Positions 55,262 to 64,000 of a DNA stretch of 64,000 bases are shown in pieces. The stretch is from Utricularia gibba (lineage: Eukaryota; Streptophyta; Magnoliopsida; Lamiales; Lentibulariaceae), in assembly GCA_002189035.1 (NCBI GenBank), contig NEEC01000023.1, forward strand, positions 310,001 through 374,000, read 5' to 3'. The position numbers were made by a program, and so were the translations under genes. Within the stretch, counting starts at the first letter, position 1; every line of letters starts with the position of its first letter. Under the pieces are notes generated by a model that was not told the origin of the DNA, did no database searches, and was given only the letters and a program-made list of their open reading frames with translations.

Positions 55262-55533
55262 AAACGGAATTAATGCAAAGGCCATCCATACACGTCTCTA
55301 ACGGTTCAAAAAAAAAAAAAAAAAAAAAGCATATGAATTTCCCTATAAGTAACGAGCTCTTCGCTGTAACTTGTTGTAACTCAATTCTTCAAAATTGAAG
55401 AAAAGAAAAACTCACTTTCATACCTGTTTACACTCTCTTCATACATATTGTATTTTTACATCAAAGTTGCATCTACCCAGCAAGCAACGTGAATACACAG
55501 TCAAGAAATTGAAGAATTGTTCTATGTTCTTTA
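55134..55533 (+). repeat. Right LTR
   Basis: 400 bp, same ends as the left LTR (TGTTG...CTTTA). Two substitutions against the left copy (AATCCAAGAGG versus AATCCAATAGG; GGTTC versus GGTCC) and four fewer A in the poly(A) tract. Confidence 0.95.
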
Positions 55534-55687
55534 CAGATAATGCTTTTGAGAACAGATGGCTACCCTCGTGTCTGTCATCTTTCTTTTCCATGGCGGCGGC
55601 GATGTTCAATAAGAATATGATGAGTCGCTTCTTTCCGTTGCCGTCGAAGGAGGTTACGGGATCGGTTCCGGTGGCCGTCGGGAGCAT
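55439..55687 (-). pseudogene. Short ORF whose 3' end was replaced by the retrotransposon insertion
   Basis: ORF starting MLPTATGTDPVTSFDGNGKK at 55687. The first 51 codons (to 55534) are host sequence; the remaining 31 codons come from the antisense strand of the right LTR. Across the empty target site (rejoining at CAGAT) the ORF would have ended two residues later. GCCCA/TGGGC motifs and CCAATAT between 55745 and 55805 look like a housekeeping promoter in the right direction, which supports a real transcription unit. I recognise no family and coding status is unproven. Confidence 0.4.
55534..55538 (+). repeat. Right target-site duplication (CAGAT)
   Basis: Direct repeat of the left flank 50015-50019, confirming the element boundaries and the TG...TA LTR ends. 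Confidence 0.93.
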
Positions 55688-55833
55688 CTGCAGCGTCTTC
55701 TCCCTGTGGTTCCCGACCCGGCGATACAGATCCTAAAGCCCTATATTGGGCCGCCGAAGTCAGTCCACAGGCCCAATCGAAGAAAAGCGACCCACTTCTA
55801 GCCCATTGAATGCCTCCCATTTTTATATAAAAT

Positions 55834-58800
55834 ATTTACGTAATTAAATTAATCATTATTATAAACCAAATTATTTTGATGCAATTATCGTACAGTGTAG
55901 CACTATAAACAATGCCACTAAACTACTGATTTAGAATAGTAATTATGATTGAAAGTGTATTTCATAGATAAATTTTACAAACATATTTAAAATACTATTG
56001 TATTTAGATCAATATTATATAAATTATATTTATATTAAAAAAATTTACAAAATAAAGGTATTATCTTGAAATATTCTCAAAAATAAAAACAGCAATAAAA
56101 GTATATTGCATGGTGTTTGAAATTGAGGTAGAGTTTTGGGCGGTTGGGGATGTGGAGATGCTTCGCGATGACAGGGGGGGCGGATGTGACATGATATGAT
56201 ACGGTGAGGCTCAACCGCACGGGATTATTCCCAAACGGGAGGTACCTATGAAGGGCATATTTGAGATTAAGGAAATTCTTTCGTACGTGCTAACTTCTTC
56301 AGCACGTGTTGTTATTCATAAAAAAAAAAGAATCTTCTAATTAAATTAAAAATAATTGGTGGATAAGATAAAATCAATGTCAATTTATTGTTGAATCATA
56401 AGTACATTTTATATTGCGTATTTTATCCACAAATTACACGTGGCACCTAACATCATTCCCCATTTTAATGGATTTAATTTTTTTAACAACCTAAAAATAA
56501 AAAGATAAATAACTAATAATTGGAATTATAGTCGATTCTTATTTTTAAATTTTTGAGTTTTTTTAAATATAAGTTATCTATATTTGGTAATAAAACGGTA
56601 TATAAAACTCTTCTGCAGAAAAATAAAAAATAGAAGGTGTTTTCTAATACAACTCGGCCGCCTCAACGACCACGATGATTTATTGTATTCATTGAAGAAA
56701 AAGTGAAAGCACATTAAATTTTAATATAAATTCTGAAAAAATAGTTTAAAAAAGAATTATCTTGCATTTTATATTTGAAAATTGTAATTATTTGTTTTTT
56801 TAAAAAAAAAAAAAAACGGTGCTGTGGGTAGGGAAGGGCCCACCACATTTCATTTTCGTACAGAAAAAACAGAAAAACGTCGACCACAGGAGTTTGGGGG
56901 GGACGTGGCGCAACGAGGGCTTCAGACGGAGATTATTTGTAAGGAAGATGAGCTGTCAGGTTTTGAAATAAAATAAAAAAATAATAATTTAATTATTTAT
57001 TTTTGGATCATTTTCCTTTCATATGAATGCTGAGCAGCATCCATCAGTCAAGTTGGCCTGCGGCTTGGCAGCCTTTTTTTTTACCTTTTAAATAATATAT
57101 GCACCATAAAAGAATAAGGTAAAAATATTATTAAATGAATTTCCATATAAATCCAGGACCAATTCAATAGGTGTGTAAAAAAAATAGTGAAAAATCGTTT
57201 TTTAAGTTATAATGTTTTAACTATTTTAATTTTACAGTGAAACAATTTAATTTATGCCAAATACAGTAAATAAGTTTATCAATAAATTCAATTTATGGCA
57301 TATCGGTTAAAAACTATTTTAAAAATTTTTAAAATTTTAGATAAAGATTTTTAAAGATAATTAAAATTTAATATATATTTTTAAAAAATATTTAAAAAAT
57401 ACTAAAAAATTATTAAAAATTATTATAATTTTTTCTAGTTTCATTTTTTATAATTTACTACAAAATGGTATTATAGAAATAATATTCTATACACAAAACT
57501 TCTTTTATCTCTTCGTATTTCAATTTTAATCAAAAACATTTATGCAAATTCAAGTATCAAAATGAAAGTCTTTCAATATATGTGATGAAGTTAGTGTAAT
57601 CGAAGAATAAACATACGAAGATGACATAGTACTTTAGATAAAGGACAAGAAAACATTATATATGTTCACGTATTATTATTAACGTGTTTCAATTTAAAAA
57701 AAATTAGATGATGGAAATATCATAGAAGAAATATTAAAAATTGAGAAAAATAATTTTCAAAAATTTAAAATATTTTTAAATATATATATTGAATTTTAGT
57801 TCTATTTAAAAAAATATATATCAAATTATAAAATATTTTAAAATATTTTTTAGCCGAAATGCCATAAATTGAGTTCATTTGTAAACTTGTTGATTGAATA
57901 TTGCACAAATTAAAATATTTGAGTGTAAAATGAAAATGATTGAAACATTGTGACTTAAAAAATGATTTTCCCAAAAAAATAACACTATCCATTTTATTTT
58001 AATTTTTTTACAATTATTAATTATTTATTCACAATAGTTAATAAATATTATGATTAGTTTGGTAATATTAAATATCTTTTATTGCTGTCATTTTTAATTT
58101 TAAGTATTTTAATAACATTTTATATAAATTGTATTAGAAACATTTTTACAAATACGTGATAATTAATCATAACTTAAATACATTGCATTTTTGTACAAAT
58201 TAATATAAAAAATAAAAAATATTACCAAATCAAGAAAAACACATGAATGTAAGATCAGTCGTTATTTCAAATTGGTTACGAATAAAAGAAATAATGTGCA
58301 ATGAGCTCTCTTAAATTTGTATGAGATTTTTTACATGAAATAAGGTAAAGTTGTAAAAACTGAGTGACAAAAATGGATAATATCGTATAATTTTGGATGT
58401 TGACACATGGGAGGAATATCGAACCGGCGACCGGTCTGAAGAAGTATGAACCATAGGATCCCGGGTGAGCGTTGAGCCGCTGGCTCCTTATCCTGTTTTA
58501 AATGCTGCCATGAAAATCTTGTCCCGGTCTAAGAGAAAAAACGTCGTCTTCCTATTTAACTCTGTATGAGAAAAGCGAAACCGCTTACGACCAAACCGTG
58601 CACCGGTTTTTAAGAGGAAATTAAAAAAAATAAAGAAAATTGGGAAAAAAATGCATGCCCACAAATTGTGTTGTCTGAGAACCAAAAGAATCACGTCCAA
58701 GGAGTTGATATTTTGTAGCTTTACGTGAAGTAGAATTAATTTATATAAAAAATAAGATATTTGTACAAAAAAAAATTAATTTGGAAATTGAATTTATGCA

Positions 58801-59274
58801 AATTTTTATTAGATAAAACATAGAATATCATATGGAATGATTTTGTATAAAGTAAAAATAATTTGAGTAAGAGAGATAATATTATCAATAATCAATTAAT
58901 ATGATCAAGGCAAAGATTAAATTTTATGGCGATTTACCAAGATTTATTATTTTAAAAAAAATTAAGAAATTTAATTTGTATTTTATTAGAATTATTTTTC
59001 AAGAACCAAAGAAAGACTTAGGTTAAATTTATTAAGAAGGAAATAGGAATATTATTAAAATATGATGAAAAATGCAAATGGTTTCTTTACTCCAAGACAT
59101 CTCCCCTGGAGTGAAAAATGAGAGAGAGGATGTGAACAAAACTGCACGGCCTCTGCGTTCACCAAAGGAGAGCTTCTTCTTCTTCCTCTTCTTCGTGTGA
59201 CGTTCGGACGACGTGATCTGCATTTATGTGCAGCATCAGCGGGCTTCACTGCTCGAAGGGGTAGCCGCCGATCA
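55834..59274. other. Long AT-rich spacer
   Basis: 3.4 kb, mostly AT-rich with dense stops. A GC-richer island around 56100-56260 and another at 56820-56930 contain no ORF I recognise. A possible tRNA-derived SINE fragment is at 58395-58500. 59080-59274 is probably the leader of the GOLDEN2-like gene. Confidence 0.5.
58395..58500 (-). repeat. Possible tRNA-derived SINE fragment
   Basis: On the minus strand, GCGGCTCAACGCTC (box A-like) is followed about 45 bp later by GGTTCGATATTCC (box B-like, GGTTCGANNCC with one extra base). This A-box/B-box layout suggests an RNA polymerase III promoter of a SINE head. No tail or target duplication could be delimited. Confidence 0.25.
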
Positions 59275-60736
59275 ATGCTTGTTGCCTCGCCTCGGAGGAG
59301 CTTCAACGATGATACCCAGAAACAGCAAGAAGAAGAAGAGGAGGAGGAGGGGGAGGGAGCCCAGGTTCCTGATCTCTCGCCGGGGAATTGGCTCGACACC
59401 ATCGATTTCGACGACCTTCTTGCTGGGCTCGGCGGCGATGCGTTCCCCGATTTTCAGATCGATCTCCAGAATTTCTCCGATGGGGCGATGGAGCTGAAGG
59501 GGGGCTCGCCGGGGGGAGGGACCCCACGATGGAGGAGGAGACCACCAGCGTAGCTCAAGAAACCGTTACTGAAGTCAGTTCCTGTCGGAGGGAAGCTCGC
59601 AAACCAAGAAAAACCACCTCATCGGGGAAGAAGAAAGTGAAGGTAGTGTAAATTAAGGATTCAGCAACATCTGCGTTCACAATTCGTCCTGTGGGGAGTT
59701 TCCAAGCTTCAACGAATGTGCAGGTGGATTGGACGCCGGAGCTCCACCGGCGATTCGTTCAGGCGGTGGAGCAACTGGGGATCGACAAAGCTGTCCCCTC
59801 AAGGATCCTCGAGCTCATGGGAATCGACTGTCTGACTCGCCACAACGTTGCCAGTCATCTCCAGGTCACCAGAAAGCATTTTTCATCAGTCATCGGCTAG
59901 TTCTCCCTTCTGTAAACTTGGAATGCTGTTTCTGTAGCTTCCCATTTCACGCTTGTCGTCGTCTGCTGCAAGTTTGTTTTGCAGAGTTGAACAGCAGGGG
60001 CGGGGGGGAGGAGCTTCCGATTTGTCTTCTAACATATGATGGTTTTCCACAGAAGTACCGGTCCCAGAGGAAACATCTGCTGGCCCGGGAGGCGGAAGCG
60101 GCCGGCTGGAATCAACGGCGGCGCATCTACAGCGCCGGTTCAGCTCCGGTGGGCCGGGAAGGCGCTGTAAACAGCCCTTGGACTGCACCCACAATTGGGA
60201 TCCCAACGATGCCCAATCTCAGACCCCTAAACGTTTGGGGTCACCCATCTGTCGACCAATCATACATGCACATGTGGCCCAACCAGTTCTGGGTGCCCCA
60301 CCCTCATGTGAGTTCAATTGCATCACTTGACTGGCATCTAGAGGGATATCCATCCCTTAAGGCTCTTGAATTTACAGGTCATGCCACCGGGACCACTGTG
60401 CTATCCACCGGCGATGCCTGCCACCGGAATACCCCCGGTACCGGTGACCAGCTTCAGGGTCCCAACTCACGGGCAGGGACCCCCTCAGCCACCGTCTGAC
60501 ATTCATCCGGTAAGTTTTACCACGGCGCATCATCGCATGCACATGCATTTCAACAGCCGTGGGATTGAGTCCTTTTACTTCCTTTCAAGTCGAAGGAAAG
60601 TGTGGATGCAGCCATCGGAGAAGTGATGTCGAAGCCATGGACACCGCTGCCACTTGGTCTGAAACCACCGTCTGTTGACAGCGTCGTGATCGAGCTACAA
60701 GCACAGGGGATCTCCAAGATACCACCCGGCGGTTGA
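59275..60736 (+). CDS. GLK: GOLDEN2-like (GLK) GARP transcription factor, one frameshift as assembled
   Basis: GLK factors switch on photosynthesis genes and chloroplast development. Exons: 59275-59642, 59724-59864, 60053-60307, 60378-60509, 60590-60736. N-terminus [13 protein letters not shown] with an acidic stretch and [18 protein letters not shown]. The GARP/Myb-like domain is [19 protein letters not shown] through [20 protein letters not shown], then [16 protein letters not shown] (AREAEAA), a Pro-rich middle ([20 protein letters not shown]) and the C-terminal GCT box ([20 protein letters not shown]). The frame changes once in 59499-59525, a stretch of GGGGGG runs; adding one base joins the two halves and gives about 347 residues, a little shorter than typical GLKs. 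The break is probably an error; if real, the protein would be truncated before the DNA-binding domain. Confidence 0.9.
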
Positions 60737-62391
60737 GCTTTGAAGACCTGCTACGATGGACCTGACATTTTTGGCAAAGAAATAAAGCTCTGGCCTACCA
60801 CTTCACCCCAAGAGGGAATAAAGTTAGGAGGAAAATGGGGTGAAGTTCCAATCCGACGAAATTCCCTGCACTGAGTAACAATTCAGAGAAATCAATGCCC
60901 CTGCACCAACCAGCAGATTCTGTTGTTTGTTCAAGGACAAAATAACATAACTACTTCTCTGGTGCAGCACGCGCACACACATCACCTCCGGGTCTTTTCA
61001 TGGATTCAAAAGTATGAACTCGAGGATCTTGAACATCCTAAGCAAGCAAAATTTCCCAATATTAAGTAAACACAGAACATACAGAAATGGGTCAGCCTAG
61101 TTCTTCAATGCTCGCGCTGATTGTGCAATTTGAAAAATAATATAAAAAAGAATACACAGGTTCTAGGAATATCTTCAACGAAAAAGGAAGCTTGAGAGCA
61201 AACACTCATAAAACAAGAGCCGGCATCATCACTCAGGACCAGCTGACACTTAACTCGGTTCACACTTTTCCGACCTGTGAAATCTTGGCCTTCTACGTTG
61301 TTACGCATCATGGTGGAAGGCTGAATGAATAATGATCAAGTGTGAGTTTATCCTACAACATGAATATGAATAAAAAAACAGATGGGAGATGTAAACACGG
61401 GCTTCTTCACAGAACCCTTAAAGTTACTCCAGTGCAACAAGAAAATGTAAAGCGAATTGATTCAACAGGATAATGTAATCATAATGAACAAGAGGCAATC
61501 TGTAACTACGAAAAAGGAAATAAGGCCATCCAGCGGTCTAGAGGAGTTGTTTTATTGTAGAGAGTACTAAAGCAGACATGAATGAGTATCCCCTCTTTGC
61601 TTTTCCATCTTCATCTAGTGTCCTTAATGCCTACAACAGGAATAATGGAGGCACCTCTTCATACATATAGGAATGAATTCGCAGCAAACAGAATCTAGGC
61701 TAAAACAAAAAGGCAGGTGTTCCACATTTTCACTTTATTGGGCATTGACCCGACATCAATAAAAAAATGGAGAATTTCAGAAAACAAGACCATATGAGTG
61801 AACAACCTAATTGAAAAACTCACTCACTCAGATATACGGGAAGGGCAGGTTCAGCAATAGGGAGCACTACAACGCTAAATACCTAGAAAAGAAGTGAAAA
61901 CAGACAATTGTTAGGAAATCATAGTAAAGAAGGTGGAGGAATATCGCAAAAAAGAAATCTTTGACCGGTGTGGAATATTTTAACAAAAAACTTGGGAGGA
62001 AAAATGCTGGAGGTAGTAGAGGTAACTCCATTTATTGGCAGAACGATTTGTTGCGTGGATAAGTCATAGCCTCAAAAGAGTACACTAGATGTGGGACTAA
62101 TAAGGCAGAGGACTTGGAAACTAGCGAGGAAAAGACATCGGAGGATGCATCCCATACGCCTTGAAAACATGGCATAAGCATCAAAGCTTGTTTTCACTAA
62201 GCAATAAAGCATAGATGTCTGAGAATGTCTGCGGTTGGAAATGCTACATGATCATGTCCGAAGCTTTAAAATCTTTCTCTTTACATGGGAATTTGGGAAA
62301 GCGGATCAGTAAACTTGAAATTGGAATGCATTTTGGAATACAAACGCTGCATTGATCAGATGATAACTAAATACACCATTGAAAACGGTAG
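60737..62391. other. Spacer, no gene recognised
   Basis: 1.65 kb between the GLK stop and the NOXY2-like stop (convergent). Normal AT content with no long ORF on either strand; a 68-codon ORF at 61105-61311 (minus) matches nothing. Could hold 3' UTRs. Confidence 0.5.
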
Positions 62392-62814
62392 CTAAATCAT
62401 CGAATGGCAATCTATGAAGCAAAACGAGAATAAAAAAAAAAAAAAAACTAACTTAAACACCTTCCGGGAGCCAGCAAAAACCACTGCGGGAAACCGTCAG
62501 CAAAGATGTCAACAACGCAGAAGCAGTGGCCGTGTGGTACGGATTCAATGACTCCAGGCACGCACTCAATTCAACTGGAGACCTTCACAATTAACTCAAA
62601 ATTCTCAATAAAAAAAAAATCCAATCCATAAGCAAGTTTCTGTCCACAATAAAAACTGAGACGGTTACCTGAAAACACCGCGCCCCAGAGCGTGATTCCT
62701 CGAGGGAATCTGGAATGGGGAAGAGCGAGCTGATTTCGGCTGAGAAGCGAACTTTGAGGCGGCATTACGCACAGTCGACGAACGTACGATGAATCTGGCG
62801 GCGGAAATCACCAT
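62392..62814 (-). CDS. NOXY2-like small mitochondrial protein
   Basis: Three exons: 62814-62669, 62582-62461, 62411-62392; 288 nt, 95 residues. N-terminus [20 protein letters not shown] is rich in Arg and Ser with no acids, like a mitochondrial presequence. The core [28 protein letters not shown] matches Arabidopsis NONRESPONDING TO OXYLIPINS 2 and paralogues (…[28 protein letters not shown]-type), quoted in two parts here: [33 protein letters not shown]. The C-terminus WLPEDCHSMI parallels W-x-x-E-D-C at the end of NOXY2. The last intron is only 49 nt and includes a long T run; the family match at the C-terminus supports it. Function in mitochondria is inferred from NOXY2. Confidence 0.78.
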
Positions 62815-63096
62815 TTCGTTGTCTTCAACAGAATTCACGGTTGCGGAAGAAACCCTGAGCTAAAACCCTACCCGAGAAGCTGCCGATTTGACGACGAACA
62901 ATTGGGCCGCATACGGCCCAATTCGTAAGGATGCACACAATTTTTTCTTGAACCAAAAGAAATCACAACAGTAGAATCCAGAGATGCTGGGGGAGCAACA
63001 AAACAAAAGACAACAACTTTTATTGCATTTTGCAAGAGGGATGGAACGAGCAGTTTCATGCCCCAGAAGCATACATAAATCCCAACAATGCATTCT
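62815..63096. other. Spacer between NOXY2-like promoter and aminotransferase 3' end
   Basis: 282 bp holding the NOXY2-like promoter. AAACCCTA at 62863-62870 (telo-box) and GGGCC/GGCCC at 62903-62919 (site II-like) fit a nuclear gene for an organelle protein. Nothing else seen. Confidence 0.45.
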
Positions 63097-64000
63097 TTAA
63101 GCGGAGTGTCTCTTGCAGAAAGCTTTCACTCTGGTAAAGCCATCGTGGAGCAATGATGGCTCGACTGCAAATGTGATCCGCAGCCAATTCTTGAGTCCCA
63201 CAGCAGTCCCTGCAGCAAAGGCTTGTGCCATGTTTCTAGAGTCCAGAAAAGAGATGGATGGCTAGACAAGAAAGAACCCCAGAAGGGAAAGTTATGCCAG
63301 GAAATTTCACCTGGTAAAATAACAACAGATTCCTCCTTGGCTAGCTTCAAGCAAAAGTCTACATCATCTTCAATGCCGTTGAGGAGAGAAAGGTTAAGCT
63401 TCACCTGAGATGGAGAATTCGAGGATTTTGAATGAACTACGTGGAAAATCATGGTATTTTGATAACTGTGCTCACCATGGTAAACATGGATGCTTGAGGC
63501 TTGGATGGACAACTTAAAAATGGCGTCTCCTTGATAAGATCGTAGCATATCTCTGCAGCTTCTTTGAGCTTGTTTACAATTTTTAGGAAGAAATCACTCG
63601 GGGTGTCTTGTAAAATTCCTGTTGCTGCCCCCTTCAGAGGTTTTGTTAAACTTCAAAAGCTTAGTCCAGAGAGTTTTCATCTACTTAAACAATAAATGCT
63701 AAGAGATAGAAACGAGGAACCTGAACAAAGGTTGTCGGATCAAGACTAATATCCATGAAACCATCGATGCTCGCAAGGACCTGTTAACAACACTAACGCT
63801 TGTGAACACCGAATGACAAGAGATGCAACATAGGCAGTTGATTGAGAAAGTACCCCTTGCTTCGCAAGAATACCATCTGGATCATATGCAACAAGCCATC
63901 CAAGTCTCCAACCAGGAACCATCCATCTTTTCGATATTGACCCCATTGTTATCACCGGAGTAATTGATCCAAAAACTCCCATTGAAACAAATGGATTGTT
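63097..64000 (-). CDS. Tyrosine aminotransferase family protein (TAT/SUR1-like), 3' part
   Basis: PLP-dependent class I aminotransferase; the family includes tyrosine aminotransferase (tocopherol and rosmarinic acid precursors), nicotianamine aminotransferase and the C-S lyase SUR1. Visible exons: 64000(partial)-63854, 63780-63721, 63631-63476, 63404-63311, 63209-63097, all in phase; the N-terminal half is outside the window. The PLP lysine is in [17 protein letters not shown]. Later blocks: [58 protein letters not shown], and [20 protein letters not shown] with the substrate-carboxylate Arg. C-terminus KRHSA. Substrate cannot be decided from this part. Intact where visible. Confidence 0.92.

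Larger units (their letters stand above)
50020..55533 (+). mobile_element. Complete Ty1/copia LTR retrotransposon
   Basis: 5514 bp element with two LTRs (50020-50423 and 55134-55533), 5-bp target duplication CAGAT, a primer-binding site directly after the left LTR, gag and pol in the same frame, and a polypurine tract before the right LTR. Domain order protease, integrase, reverse transcriptase, RNase H marks copia. The LTRs differ by two substitutions and a poly(A) length (25 versus 21), so the insertion is young. One in-frame UAA separates gag from pol. Otherwise coding capacity is complete. The element inserted in the 3' end of a short minus-strand ORF. Confidence 0.97.

Noticed and set aside
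55395-55736. 113-codon plus-strand ORF over the right LTR and its flank
   Set aside because: Crosses the element boundary, is antisense to the better-supported minus ORF, and matches no family.

Overview
This is nuclear DNA of a flowering plant. The genes have many short spliceosomal GT-AG introns and encode plant-only families: a galacturonosyltransferase, WRKY, GOLDEN2-like, B-box, fasciclin-like AGP, CYP72A and thylakoid FtsH. AT-rich spacers separate them and one Ty1/copia retrotransposon is present. I cannot name the species. Some CDSs (B-box, fasciclin-like AGP, start of GOLDEN2-like) are much GC-richer than their neighbours, a pattern common in monocots and some early angiosperms, but this is only a hint. 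Splice models were built by hand, joining conserved protein blocks at GT/AG sites and checking that exon lengths keep the frame.

Layout. 1-8.3 kb: 3' end of a GIP1-like gene (+), a complete 13-exon acetoacetyl-CoA thiolase (-), and an O-fucosyltransferase-like gene (-) broken by three one-base frameshifts. 9.4-15.7 kb: FIE (Polycomb WD40, 13 exons), ribosomal protein L8, gluconokinase and a small EF-hand protein. 15.7-18.2 kb: AT-rich spacer. 18.2-24.4 kb: a B-box microprotein, a 130-bp tandem duplication, a GAUT15-like galacturonosyltransferase and an unusually compact AGAMOUS-clade MADS gene. 25.2-32.1 kb: peroxisomal citrate synthase, a class A (A4-like) heat shock factor and an isochorismatase-like hydrolase. 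33.2-37.6 kb: tandem CYP72A pair. 39.2-49.7 kb: thylakoid FtsH (FTSH2/VAR2 type), group IIe WRKY, a small KEN-box protein, a decayed gene copy, a group E bZIP and a fasciclin-like AGP. 50.0-55.5 kb: a young, complete copia element with 5-bp target duplications. 55.8-59.2 kb: AT-rich spacer. 59.3-64 kb: GOLDEN2-like factor, a NOXY2-like mitochondrial small protein and the 3' part of a tyrosine aminotransferase family gene.

The genes do not form a cluster or pathway; this is ordinary mixed gene space. The most informative oddities are: (1) six one-base indels, mostly in or next to homopolymer runs, inside otherwise well-conserved coding sequence, most simply assembly errors; (2) a copia element with one in-frame UAA between gag and pol, a primer-binding site that looks complementary to tRNA-Trp, and TG...TA LTR ends, inserted in the last codons of a short ORF; (3) precise loss of one intron in one of the two CYP72A copies; (4) an AGAMOUS-like gene whose normally large regulatory intron is only 65 bp. 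I found no convincing undescribed multi-gene system.
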